From Halothece sp964463655 (GTDB taxonomy: Bacteria > Cyanobacteriota > Cyanobacteriia > Cyanobacteriales > Rubidibacteraceae), in assembly GCA_964463655.1 (NCBI GenBank), contig CAYXDG010000006.1, positions 1-64,000 of the forward strand: a DNA stretch of 64,000 nt. The letters are read 5' to 3'. The position numbers and the translations under genes were made by a program. The notes beneath the pieces are model-generated. The model worked only from the letters and a program-made list of their open reading frames with translations. It ran no database searches and had not been told where the DNA came from. Position 1 is the stretch's first letter. Each line of letters starts with the position of its first letter. Of this stretch, positions 18,161-26,961 are shown piece after piece.

Positions 18161-18892
18161 ATGACTGCTCAAAGCCAACTTATCTCCGTTAAGGTATTGC
18201 GAGGCGCAATTAAACGTAGCGTTGACCCGATCATCAGGAAAAAAAGATACCAAACAATTGCCCTTGCTGCCAAAGATGGAGAAGTTCTCAAACGATTATT
18301 TGATATTGTTTTCTCTAGCGCGGTGTTAGTAATCTGCTCTCCGCTCTATCTATTATTAGCAATTCTGATTAAATTCAGTTCATCAGGACCGGTGTTCTAC
18401 GTTCAAACACGCATCGGGAAAAATTATCGACCCTTTAGTTGTATTAAATTTAGAACAATGGTTCAGAATGCTGATGCGTTGATGGAACGTTTAATGCTGG
18501 AGTATCCAGAATTACGACAGGAGTACGAAGAGAATTTTAAACTCAAAAATGACCCCCGCGTCACCGCAGTGGGGAAATTTTTACGCTATACCAGTCTCGA
18601 TGAACTCCCGCAATTTTGGAATGTTCTCAAAGGAGATATGAGTGTGGTCGGACCGCGTCCCCTTGTCCCCGAAGAACTATACAAATATGGTCGCCATATT
18701 GATAAAATCTTGACCATCCGACCAGGGATTACAGGACTCTGGCAAGTGTCTGGACGAAACGACATCCCTTATGAAAGACGAGTCAACATGGATGTGTATT
18801 ATGTTAACTTTCGGAACTGGTTGCTTGATTTTTGGGTCATCGTCAAAACGATTGGTGTGATGCTCTTTCCTCAAGATAATGGAGGATATTAA
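18161..18892 (+). CDS. Polyprenyl-phosphate sugar-1-phosphate transferase
   Basis: 243 residues from the ATG at 18161, with AAGGA upstream. One membrane segment (about 48-72) precedes the bacterial sugar-transferase domain, which shows KFRTM, then DELPQFWNVLKGDMSVVGPR and RPGITGLWQVSGR. These are the signatures of WbaP/RfbP-type enzymes that load a hexose-1-phosphate onto undecaprenyl phosphate to start capsule, O-antigen or exopolysaccharide repeats. The gmd and fcl genes follow, so the assembled glycan probably contains fucose. TTGACA at 18010-18015 may be a -35 element. Confidence 0.9.
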   Translation: MTAQSQLISVKVLRGAIKRSVDPIIRKKRYQTIALAAKDGEVLKRLFDIVFSSAVLVICSPLYLLLAILIKFSSSGPVFYVQTRIGKNYRPFSCIKFRTMVQNADALMERLMLEYPELRQEYEENFKLKNDPRVTAVGKFLRYTSLDELPQFWNVLKGDMSVVGPRPLVPEELYKYGRHIDKILTIRPGITGLWQVSGRNDIPYERRVNMDVYYVNFRNWLLDFWVIVKTIGVMLFPQDNGGY

Positions 18893-18929
18893 TTGACACT
18901 TGATAATTAATGGTTAACAATTAAGTATT

Positions 18930-18968
18930 TGTTATCAGTTGTTAGTTTCCGACCAATGACTGGTAACA
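18930..18968. repeat. Imperfect inverted repeat between sugar transferase and gmd
   Basis: TGTTATCAGT and ACTGGTAACA pair over ten positions (one G-U) with a 19-base loop, in the gap before gmd. It could be a transcript hairpin or a decayed repeat; there is no T tract to make it a terminator. Confidence 0.35.
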
Positions 18969-19004
18969 GATATTGGCTCTCAAATTAAGGATAAATTGAC
19001 AAAA

Positions 19005-20084
19005 ATGACCGAACGGAAAACCGCTTTGATCACGGGAATTACAGGTCAAGATGGTTCATATTTGAGTGAACTGCTTCTCGAAAAAGGCTATGAAGTGCAT
19101 GGGATTATTCGTCGCACTTCTACGTTTAATACCGATCGCATTGATCATATCTATGTTGATCCTCACCAAGAAGATGCAAGATTATTTCTCCATTATGGTG
19201 ATCTCACTGAGGGAACAACCTTGCGTCGTTTATTAGAAGCGGTTCAACCGATCGAGATTTATAATTTAGGCGCACAATCTCACGTCCGAGTCAGCTTTGA
19301 TTCCCCAGAATATACCGTAGATACCGTAGCAATGGGAACATTGCGCTTATTAGAGGCAATTCGCGATTATCAACATCGCACTGGGATTCAAGTAAAATTC
19401 TATCAAGCAGGTTCTTCGGAAATGTTTGGGAAGGTGCAGGAAATTCCCCAAAAAGAAACCACTCCCTTCTATCCTCGCAGTCCCTACGCTTGTGCAAAAG
19501 TGTATGCCCATTGGCAAACGGTTAACTATCGTGAATCCTATAATTTATTTGCCTGTAATGGGATTTTATTTAACCATGAGTCACCGCGACGGGGTGAAAC
19601 ATTTGTCACCCGAAAAATCACCCGCGCGATCGCCCGAATCCTAGCAGGAAAGCAAAAACTCCTGTATATGGGGAATTTAGACGCAAAACGAGACTGGGGC
19701 TACGCCAAAGACTATGTAGAAGCCATGTGGTTAATGCTACAACAAGAGCAAGCAGATGATTATGTAGTCGCCACAGGAGAAACCCATTCCGTGCGAGAAT
19801 TCCTAGAACTGGCTTTTAGCTACGTTAACCTCAACTGGGAAGACTATGTGCGCTTTGATGAGCGCTACCTGCGTCCTGCGGAAGTCGAGTTATTAATTGG
19901 TGATCCTGCAAAAACTAAAGAAACGTTAGAGTGGAAACCCTCAGTTAACTTTGAAGAATTAGTCATGCTCATGGTTGATGCAGACCTACAAGCACTCGGA
20001 CTCACCCCTCCTGAAATAGAAGGACGGAAACGGGTAAAGGATAACGCCTATATTCGCCACAATGTTGGCTCAATTTCATATTAA
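19005..20084 (+). CDS. gmd: GDP-mannose 4,6-dehydratase
   Basis: 359 residues of the extended short-chain dehydrogenase family. The NADP-binding motif GITGQDGSYL lies near residues 12-21, the catalytic Ser in QAGSSEMFG, and the YxxxK in SPYACAKVYA near 160. RRGETFVTRKITRA and RPAEVELLIGD are characteristic of GMD. It converts GDP-mannose to GDP-4-keto-6-deoxymannose, the substrate of the next gene product. The ATG at 19005 is chosen over a TTG three codons earlier. Confidence 0.95.
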   Translation: MTERKTALITGITGQDGSYLSELLLEKGYEVHGIIRRTSTFNTDRIDHIYVDPHQEDARLFLHYGDLTEGTTLRRLLEAVQPIEIYNLGAQSHVRVSFDSPEYTVDTVAMGTLRLLEAIRDYQHRTGIQVKFYQAGSSEMFGKVQEIPQKETTPFYPRSPYACAKVYAHWQTVNYRESYNLFACNGILFNHESPRRGETFVTRKITRAIARILAGKQKLLYMGNLDAKRDWGYAKDYVEAMWLMLQQEQADDYVVATGETHSVREFLELAFSYVNLNWEDYVRFDERYLRPAEVELLIGDPAKTKETLEWKPSVNFEELVMLMVDADLQALGLTPPEIEGRKRVKDNAYIRHNVGSISY

Positions 20085-20140
20085 ATGCTGACTCTCCTCA
20101 CTCAAACCAGTAAGGAAGTTTATTATGGAGGACAACCCCA

Positions 20141-21079
20141 ATGCTCGACTTAAGTGATAAACGCATCGTTGTTACAGGTGGCGCTGGCTTTTTAGGTCGT
20201 CAGGTGATTGATCAACTGCGTCAAGCAGGAGCGCAGTTAGAGAAAATTACCGTGCCGCGATCGAGTGACTGCGATCTCCGTGACTTTAGCAATTGCCAAA
20301 AAGTTGCCGACCAACAAGATATTATCATCCATCTCGCTGCCCATGTGGGAGGAATTGGCTTAAATCGTGAAAAACCAGCCGAACTCTTCTACGATAACTT
20401 AATGATGGGAGCGCAACTGATCCACGCAGCTTATGAAGCAGAAGTGCAAAAATTTGTTTGTGTGGGAACAATCTGCGCCTACCCCAAATTTACCCCCGTT
20501 CCCTTCAAAGAAGATGACCTTTGGAATGGGTATCCCGAAGAAACCAACGCCCCCTATGGCATCGCAAAAAAAGCCCTCCTCGTACAATTGGAAGCCTACC
20601 GTCAACAGTATGGGTTTAATGGTATTTATCTGCTACCCGTGAACTTATACGGCCCAGAAGACAACTTTAACCCCGCCAGTTCCCATGTCATCCCCGCCTT
20701 AATTCGGAAAGTGTATGAAGCGCAACAGCGAGGGGAAAAAACCCTTCCTGTGTGGGGAGATGGTAGCCCAACGCGAGAATTCCTCTATTCCACCGATGCA
20801 GCACGGGGAATTGTCATGGCAACGCAAAAATATAATGATCCAGACCCAGTTAATTTAGGCACAAACGAAGAAGTAGCCATTAAAGACCTTGTGGAACTGA
20901 TCTGTGAACTCATGGATTTTCAAGGGGAAATTATCTGGGAAACCGATAAACCCAATGGTCAACCCCGTCGCTGTCTCGATACCCAAAGGGCAAAAGAACG
21001 TTTTGAGTTTATCGCCGAAACCGAATTTAAACAGGGCTTAAAAAATACAATTGACTGGTATCGAGAAAATGCTGATTAA
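20141..21079 (+). CDS. fcl: GDP-L-fucose synthase
   Basis: 312 residues with the NAD(P) motif TGGAGFLG near 12-19, the active-site region GTICAYPKFTPVPFKEDDLW, and YGIAKKALL near 139 with the catalytic Tyr/Lys. The family signature LPVNLYGPEDNF and the C-terminal YRENAD end are present. It epimerises and reduces GDP-4-keto-6-deoxymannose to GDP-L-fucose. The gene follows gmd by 56 bases, and together with the sugar transferase forms a surface-glycan unit. Confidence 0.95.
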   Translation: MLDLSDKRIVVTGGAGFLGRQVIDQLRQAGAQLEKITVPRSSDCDLRDFSNCQKVADQQDIIIHLAAHVGGIGLNREKPAELFYDNLMMGAQLIHAAYEAEVQKFVCVGTICAYPKFTPVPFKEDDLWNGYPEETNAPYGIAKKALLVQLEAYRQQYGFNGIYLLPVNLYGPEDNFNPASSHVIPALIRKVYEAQQRGEKTLPVWGDGSPTREFLYSTDAARGIVMATQKYNDPDPVNLGTNEEVAIKDLVELICELMDFQGEIIWETDKPNGQPRRCLDTQRAKERFEFIAETEFKQGLKNTIDWYRENAD

Positions 21080-21160
21080 AACATTAATAAAACTGATATC
21101 TTCTTAAAGGAGTCTTGTTGTATTGTTAATTAGAAGCAAATTTTGTAAACAAAACTTAGA

Positions 21161-22567
21161 ATGATTTTAGATCAGTTAATGTCTTGTCTTGACATAATAG
21201 ACCTCAGTCCCCTTTCCTTACTCGCCACAGCAGAAAAAGAAGCTGCTGAACCAGAAGGGTCACTCATCCTAGCAGGTGTCTTGTTGAGCTTAGTCACAAT
21301 TTATATCGCCAGTAAAATTGGCGGTGAACTTTGCTCTCGCATCAACCTCCCTCCCGTTTTAGGAGAATTAGTGGGCGGTGTTTTGATTGGTGTGTCTGTT
21401 TTAGGATTACTAGCTTTTCCTGAAAGTGGCGCAACGGCCGAAGATTCGCTCATTATGGCTTTTCTAGAGCGAACCACTGATCTCACCCCAGAAACGATCG
21501 AGCCTGTGTTTGCAGCACAAGGAGAAGTGATCACTGTTTTATCAGAATTAGGGGTGGTCATTTTACTGTTTGAAATTGGCTTAGAATCTGACCTGAAAGA
21601 ACTCTTGCAAGTGGGCCCACAAGCAGCGTTAGTGGCGGTAACGGGGGTAGTTGCTCCCTTTGTGGGGGGAACAGCTGGGTTATACTATGGTTTTGGTGTT
21701 CCTGCTGTGCCTGCGGTCTTTGCTGGGGCAGCGCTCACCGCTACGAGTATTGGAATCACCGCAAAAGTCTTATCTGAATTAGGACGTTTGAATTCTAAAG
21801 AAGGACAAATTATCATTGGTGCTGCAGTGATTGATGATGTCCTGGGCATTATTATTTTGGCAGTTGTGGCGAGTCTGATTAAAACGGGCAACATAGAGGT
21901 GAGTAATGTTCTCTACTTAGTGGTCAGTGCTGGCGTATTTCTAGTAGGAACAATTCTGCTGGGACGCTTTGTGACTCCGTTTTTAATGGGCATGGTCAAG
22001 GAAATGAAAACCAGAGGAGAGTTATTATTAACCTCGTTGGTGTTTGCCTTTGCTTTGGCTTATATTGCCACAGCGATTAACCTAGAAGCGATTTTAGGCG
22101 CGTTTGCAGCAGGGTTAGTGTTAGGAGAAACCGAAAAACGCAAAGAGTTAGAAGAACAAGTTGTCCCCGTTGCTGATATCCTAGTGCCAGTGTTTTTCGT
22201 TTGTGTGGGCGCAAGAACCGATTTAGGCGTTCTCAATCCTGCTAATCCCAGTAATCGAGAAGGTTTGATTTTAGCAGGCTTTTTGATTGTCGTTGCTATG
22301 ATTGGAAAAGCGATCGCTGGCTATACCATATTCGGTCGTCCCGATTTGAATAAACTCGCCATTGGTGTGGGAATGATTCCTCGGGGAGAAGTGGGTCTGG
22401 TTTTTGCTGGCGTGGGTTCAGCAAGTGGTGCTTTGTCCCCCGCAACCGAAGCAGCGATCATTGTCATGGTGATTGTCACCACCTTTGTCGCCCCTCCCTT
22501 CTTGCGAGTGGTCTTCCCTGATACACCAGTAAAGGAAGTAGAGACCTCAAAACAAGAAGGAAACTAA
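21161..22567 (+). CDS. CPA2-type Na+/H+ antiporter (NhaS3-like)
   Basis: 468 residues with about 12 membrane segments after a short polar N terminus. The transport-site aspartate pair lies in AAVIDDVLGIIIL, and the family core LTATSIGITAKVLSELG is intact. Overall it resembles cyanobacterial NhaS3, an antiporter essential in Synechocystis and linked to sodium homeostasis at the thylakoid. Location in plasma or thylakoid membrane cannot be read from the sequence. It stands 81 bases after fcl and is probably transcribed separately. Confidence 0.82.
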   Translation: MILDQLMSCLDIIDLSPLSLLATAEKEAAEPEGSLILAGVLLSLVTIYIASKIGGELCSRINLPPVLGELVGGVLIGVSVLGLLAFPESGATAEDSLIMAFLERTTDLTPETIEPVFAAQGEVITVLSELGVVILLFEIGLESDLKELLQVGPQAALVAVTGVVAPFVGGTAGLYYGFGVPAVPAVFAGAALTATSIGITAKVLSELGRLNSKEGQIIIGAAVIDDVLGIIILAVVASLIKTGNIEVSNVLYLVVSAGVFLVGTILLGRFVTPFLMGMVKEMKTRGELLLTSLVFAFALAYIATAINLEAILGAFAAGLVLGETEKRKELEEQVVPVADILVPVFFVCVGARTDLGVLNPANPSNREGLILAGFLIVVAMIGKAIAGYTIFGRPDLNKLAIGVGMIPRGEVGLVFAGVGSASGALSPATEAAIIVMVIVTTFVAPPFLRVVFPDTPVKEVETSKQEGN

Positions 22568-22681
22568 GAAAACGTTACAAATTGGCTCTGTTGGGATAAA
22601 CTAATTGGTTAACTGCTACGGTTATGCTAAGTTCCTATAATGATTGAGGGCGCGGTCTTTATCGTGTGAGGAGTAAGAGTA

Positions 22682-24529
22682 GTGAAACGAGTTATATCAG
22701 TCGGTTCTCTGGTAGCAGCGATGCTGGTGGCGACACCCGCCCAAGCTGGAAAGCTGACCTTTTGGCGGTTTAATGAAAATGATAACCGCCTCATTTTTCA
22801 AACAGAGGACAGGGTACAACCCAAAGCACAATTAATATTTAACCCAACACGGGTGGTCATCGATTTACCCCAAACCGTTTTTGGCCACTCTTTGGTCAAT
22901 CAGCCAGTGGGGGGAGTGGTTCGCGCTGTGCGGGTGGGTCAATTTAATCAAGAAACCACTCGCTTAGTGGTTGAATTAGCCCCTGGCTACACCGTTGACC
23001 CACAACAGGTCAAAATCAGAGAAGAAAGTCCCCAACGCTGGTCAGTGGAGTTACCCCCAGCGCAACGGGTGTCAAATGAGACGGCGCGTAGGTCGGAGAT
23101 TGAGCCGAAGGCATCACCTTCCCAAGAGCGAACCACCGTGAACAGCAACCCCCCGCTTTTGGAAGGAGCAATCATTGACAATCCCTATTTTCAAGTCACT
23201 CGCAGTGGCTTATTATTGCGCTTAAATGGTTCTCTAGGGAAAGATATTCAAGTGGAACGCAGTGAGGACGGAAAAAAGATTTCCTTCCGCTTACCCAGAG
23301 TAACGCTACCTTCCGATCTGCCCCCTGTTTTGCCAGTTGAAGATTATGGCATTAGCTATGCCCAATTCCAAGCGGGCCCGAATAACAGCGCAGAAGTCAC
23401 CTTGCACGTGAATGAAGACAGCCCCAATTGGCAAGCATTCCCAACGGTGGCCCGTCGTGGTGGCGTGGTTTTCTTACCTGAAGGAGGGATGGGCGCAGTA
23501 CGAGGGAATTTGTCCAGTCCTCCCCTCCCTCGGTGGGTCGCCGAAAAAGTTGAGCAATCTCAAAGAACGGTCGTGCAAGCAGTTGATTTAGTAGAAAATC
23601 AGTTAATGATTCGGGCTAATGGCACGATTAGCGGACAGGGGAGTTGGAATCGCGTCAGTGGTGTTTATGAACTCAGAATCCCCAATGCACAGTTAGCTGA
23701 ACCCGTGCGCGGGCCGCGCTTAACTCGCAATAGCCCAGTGTCGCAAATTCGAGTCCGACAAGAGGATGAAGAAACGGTGGTGGTTCAGGTACAGTCAGCG
23801 CCGGGGGTGAAGATCCTCGATCAGGTGAATCAACCCAGCCAGAATACCCTCGCGATCGCCCTGCGACAAGTCAGACAAACCAGAGCAGCCAATTTACCCC
23901 CTCTGGTCAATCAACGACAAAGCATTCCCGTCCCCCGTCCCTCCAGCCCCCCTCCCTCCCCTGCTCCTTCTCCCAATCGTAATAACGATGGCTTACTGGT
24001 GGTCATTGACCCAGGACATGGTGGCAAAGACCCAGGCGCGGTGGGAATTGGCGGATTGCAAGAAAAGCACGTGGTTTTACCCATTTCTCACCATGTTCGC
24101 CAGACTCTGGAAAGTCAAGGATTACAAGTCAAAATGACGCGGTGGGACGATCGCTTTATTAGTTTAGCTGGACGGACAGAAATGGCTAACCGCTTGAATG
24201 CTGATTTGTTCATTAGTATTCATGCTAATGCCATCAGTATGAGTCGCCCCGATGTCAATGGCGTGGAAACCTTCTATTATTCCAATGGTCGCGCTTTAGC
24301 ACAGGCGATTCAAAACAGTATCCTCGCTAACATTAATATGCGTAATCGCGGGGTGAAACAGGCAAATTTTTATGTCCTACGGAACTCAGCTATGCCATCT
24401 GTTTTGGTGGAAGTGGGGTTTGTGACAGGGCGAGAAGATGCCCCTCGTTTGGCGAATCCCAATTTCCGTAAACGAATGGCGGACGCGATCGCAGAGGGAA
24501 TCTTACAATACGTCCGACAAACTCAATAA
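22682..24529 (+). CDS. N-acetylmuramoyl-L-alanine amidase with AMIN domains (AmiC type)
   Basis: 615 residues beginning at GTG behind a GAGGAG box. A signal peptide ends at PAQA-G (about 22). AMIN-type beta domains follow (about 24-110, 155-240, and a possible third to 385), then a Ser/Pro linker (about 405-432) and an Amidase_3 catalytic domain. The zinc ligands lie in DPGHGGKDPG near 442, LQEK, and SIHANA; the catalytic Glu is in VLVEVGFVT. It cleaves peptide stems from glycan strands in the periplasm, and in filamentous relatives it acts in septum processing. TATAAT at 22636-22641 may be its -10 box. The stop directly abuts the murI start, so the two genes are coupled. Confidence 0.93.
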   Translation: MKRVISVGSLVAAMLVATPAQAGKLTFWRFNENDNRLIFQTEDRVQPKAQLIFNPTRVVIDLPQTVFGHSLVNQPVGGVVRAVRVGQFNQETTRLVVELAPGYTVDPQQVKIREESPQRWSVELPPAQRVSNETARRSEIEPKASPSQERTTVNSNPPLLEGAIIDNPYFQVTRSGLLLRLNGSLGKDIQVERSEDGKKISFRLPRVTLPSDLPPVLPVEDYGISYAQFQAGPNNSAEVTLHVNEDSPNWQAFPTVARRGGVVFLPEGGMGAVRGNLSSPPLPRWVAEKVEQSQRTVVQAVDLVENQLMIRANGTISGQGSWNRVSGVYELRIPNAQLAEPVRGPRLTRNSPVSQIRVRQEDEETVVVQVQSAPGVKILDQVNQPSQNTLAIALRQVRQTRAANLPPLVNQRQSIPVPRPSSPPPSPAPSPNRNNDGLLVVIDPGHGGKDPGAVGIGGLQEKHVVLPISHHVRQTLESQGLQVKMTRWDDRFISLAGRTEMANRLNADLFISIHANAISMSRPDVNGVETFYYSNGRALAQAIQNSILANINMRNRGVKQANFYVLRNSAMPSVLVEVGFVTGREDAPRLANPNFRKRMADAIAEGILQYVRQTQ

Positions 24530-25393
24530 ATGCGAGAACAGGAGATTAATTTGCTGACTAACCATCTACCCCAATCTGGCAACTATCCCATCGGTGTCTT
24601 TGACAGTGGTTTAGGGGGCTTAACGGTTCTCCGAGAACTTTATCGACAACTCCCCCAAGAATCAATCCTTTATTTTGCTGACACGGCTCGCCTTCCTTAT
24701 GGTACTCGCTCTGAGGAGGAAATTTTTCAATTTTGCCGTGAAATTTTACACTGGATGACTACACAAAAGGTGAAAATGGTCATCATGGCTTGTAACACTT
24801 CTTCGGCGTTAGCTCTGGAAACAGTGCGATCAGAGTTTGATATTCCCATTCTTGGGGTCATTCTCCCAGGAGCGCGGGCCGCTGTAGAAGCAGGGAAACG
24901 CATTGGTGTGATTGCGACCCCAGCTACCACTAATAGCAATGCTTATCAACAAGCGATTCGGGAAGTGAATCCCCGCGCCAAAGTCTGGCAGGTGAGTTGT
25001 CCCGAATTTGTTCCCCTGATTGAACAAAACCGACTCAATGATCCTTATGTGCGAGAAGTCGCCCAGCACTATCTCGCTCCCTTACAAGAAAGAGAAATTG
25101 ACACTTTAGTGTATGGCTGTACCCATTATCCCTATCTCGCTTCAGTTTTTGGGGATATCCTCCCTTCGACGGTGACGTTTGTCGATCCCGCAGAACACGT
25201 GGTGGTGGCAGCAGAGCGAGAATTAGAATTGATGGGAAATAAAAATCTAGATACACCAGCCCCGACTCGGTTTGGTGTTAGTGGTGATGCTAAACAGTTT
25301 GCACAGCGATCGCGTCATTGGTTGGGTTGTACTCCAATTGTGGAGAAGATTCAATTACCCACTCTTGTCTATCGCGAAAGCGTAACCCGATAG
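24530..25393 (+). CDS. murI: Glutamate racemase
   Basis: 287 residues with the paired cysteines of the two-base racemase mechanism in MACNTSSAL (near 87) and YGCTHYPYL (near 194), plus GVFDSGLGGLTV and FADTARLPYG. It supplies D-glutamate for peptidoglycan. The ATG immediately follows the amidase stop with no gap. The amidase-murI order also occurs in Synechocystis. Confidence 0.95.
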   Translation: MREQEINLLTNHLPQSGNYPIGVFDSGLGGLTVLRELYRQLPQESILYFADTARLPYGTRSEEEIFQFCREILHWMTTQKVKMVIMACNTSSALALETVRSEFDIPILGVILPGARAAVEAGKRIGVIATPATTNSNAYQQAIREVNPRAKVWQVSCPEFVPLIEQNRLNDPYVREVAQHYLAPLQEREIDTLVYGCTHYPYLASVFGDILPSTVTFVDPAEHVVVAAERELELMGNKNLDTPAPTRFGVSGDAKQFAQRSRHWLGCTPIVEKIQLPTLVYRESVTR

Positions 25394-25417
25394 AGGAAAC
25401 AGTACCCAACAGACAAG

Positions 25418-26272
25418 TTAACGATCGCGCAGCGCTTCTCTCATTTTATCCACAGGAACGGACTGTCCCAGCCACTGTTCTAGGGCGATCGCGCCCTGTT
25501 GAATGAGCATCTCTAACCCATCATAAATGACAGCATTGGCTTGTTTTTGGGCGAGTTGCAAGAAGCAAGTAGGACGAGGGGTATAAATTAAATCATAGGC
25601 GATCGCGCCTTCAGGGAGTTGTTTTAAGGTCTCTGCTTCCACAGGAGAAGCGGATGTCTGCGGAGACATTCCCACTGGCGTTGTATTCACTAACAACTGT
25701 GTCTGTGAGATTAATCTTGGCAATTCTTCCCAAGTATAAGCGTTAATCTGTGCCGAGAGTCCAGAATTATCCCAACTGCGCTTAAATGCGCCTAATTTTT
25801 CGCGATCGCGCCCAATCACGGTGATATTTTCACAGCCTAACTTCACACAACCGACAATCACGGCTCGCGCTGCACCGCCATTGCCTAAAATAATAGGCAT
25901 GATTTCCGACCAATTTCGGGTGAGGGATTGCAAAGGGGCAATAAACCCATCCACATCCGTATTCGTTCCTTCCCAGCCCGTTTCTGTGCGCCAGACAGTG
26001 TTCACAGCGCCCACTTGTTGCGCTTGGGGGGTAACGCGATCAAGGTAGGGAATAATCGCCTGTTTATGGGGAATTGTCGCATTAAATCCCACTAACCCGA
26101 TCGCTGCCAATCCTGCTAAGGCTCGTTCTAAATCCCCTTTTTTCACAGGTAAGGGAATATAGACATAATTTAATCCTAAGTGGTTCAGGGCTGCATTGTG
26201 CATCACTGGGGATAAAGAATGTTCCACAGGATCGCCAATCACGCCTAATAATTTAGTTTTACCTGTAATCAT
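25418..26272 (-). CDS. aroE: Shikimate dehydrogenase
   Basis: 284 residues. The shikimate-binding region VEHSLSPVMHNAALN (near 17-31) and the catalytic Lys/Asn region NATIPHKQAI (near 64-73) are present. The NADP-binding loop appears as LGNGGAARAVI, and NTTPVGM and DLIYTPRPT follow. It reduces 3-dehydroshikimate in aromatic amino-acid synthesis. It is convergent with murI, 24 bases apart. Confidence 0.95.
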   Translation of the reverse strand: MITGKTKLLGVIGDPVEHSLSPVMHNAALNHLGLNYVYIPLPVKKGDLERALAGLAAIGLVGFNATIPHKQAIIPYLDRVTPQAQQVGAVNTVWRTETGWEGTNTDVDGFIAPLQSLTRNWSEIMPIILGNGGAARAVIVGCVKLGCENITVIGRDREKLGAFKRSWDNSGLSAQINAYTWEELPRLISQTQLLVNTTPVGMSPQTSASPVEAETLKQLPEGAIAYDLIYTPRPTCFLQLAQKQANAVIYDGLEMLIQQGAIALEQWLGQSVPVDKMREALRDR

Positions 26273-26396
26273 ATTATTAGATTAGGAATGAATCCATGAT
26301 TAATGACTCATGACTAGGAGTACACTTGCCAAGTTGTTCAGGACGCGATCGCGCTGACCCGCTTTAGGAAATCACTCTGATTAGAATTGATCGCGC

Positions 26397-26905
26397 TTAG
26401 GACTCAGATTCCAGTTGACTTTGAAGCTGTTGAATCTGTTCTAGAGACAGCCCCGTTCCCTGAGCCACTTGCTCGGCGCTGAGACCCATTCGCAGTAAGT
26501 TCAGAGCAACTGCTTGCTTTTCTTCTTGTCGACCTTCTTCCTTGGCTTGCAATTCCAAATGAGACAGTAGTGGCATTTCCGTTTCCTCCGTTGCTTGTTT
26601 CACTTGATCGTTAAATTCTTTCTGTAATGCTTCTGGCAACACCATCATCCAATCGATGACTCGGAATAGTTCTAATATATCACCGCGCTGATAACCTCGT
26701 TGATAGAGTCCTCGCACAATTGTCCATTTCCATTGCGCCCTCCCTTGAGCATCTTGGGTGGTACTTTTGCTCTTGAGATGAGCCATGATAATTGGAGCAA
26801 ATAGATTGTCGCTGCTTTCCAATTTTTGCCATTGTTCCTCAAAATCTAACAGTTTGACGATGAGAAACTCCAGCTTTATTGCTTCACTGAACAGAGAACT
26901 ATTGA
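26397..26905 (-). pseudogene. 3' remnant of an Rpn-family nuclease/transposase-31-like gene
   Basis: The open frame reads KLEFLIVKLLDFEEQWQKLE, then SSDNLFAPIIMAHLKSK and a helical C-terminal tail with a Lys/Glu-rich turn (KEEGRQEEKQAVALNLL). That matches the C-terminal half of cyanobacterial Rpn/PD-(D/E)XK recombination-promoting nucleases, which are normally near 300 residues. The PD-(D/E)XK catalytic half is missing: the frame begins without a start codon beside the palindrome at 26907. Only a TTG at 26822 could start a short product. Confidence 0.65.
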
Positions 26906-26906
26906 T

Positions 26907-26933
26907 GTTGGGTTTCGCTTCGCTCTACCCAAC
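26907..26933. repeat. Palindromic repeat GTTGGGT...ACCCAAC
   Basis: Seven-base arms GTTGGGT and ACCCAAC flank a 13-base loop rich in CGCTTCGCT. This form of dispersed palindrome is common in cyanobacterial genomes. It marks the broken 5' edge of the Rpn relic. Confidence 0.6.
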
Positions 26934-26961
26934 CTACAAGTTAACTTAGTCCAAAATACGC

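Noticed and set aside
18893..19004. TTGACA at 18893-18898 as a strong gmd promoter
   Set aside because: No acceptable -10 element lies 16-18 bases downstream.
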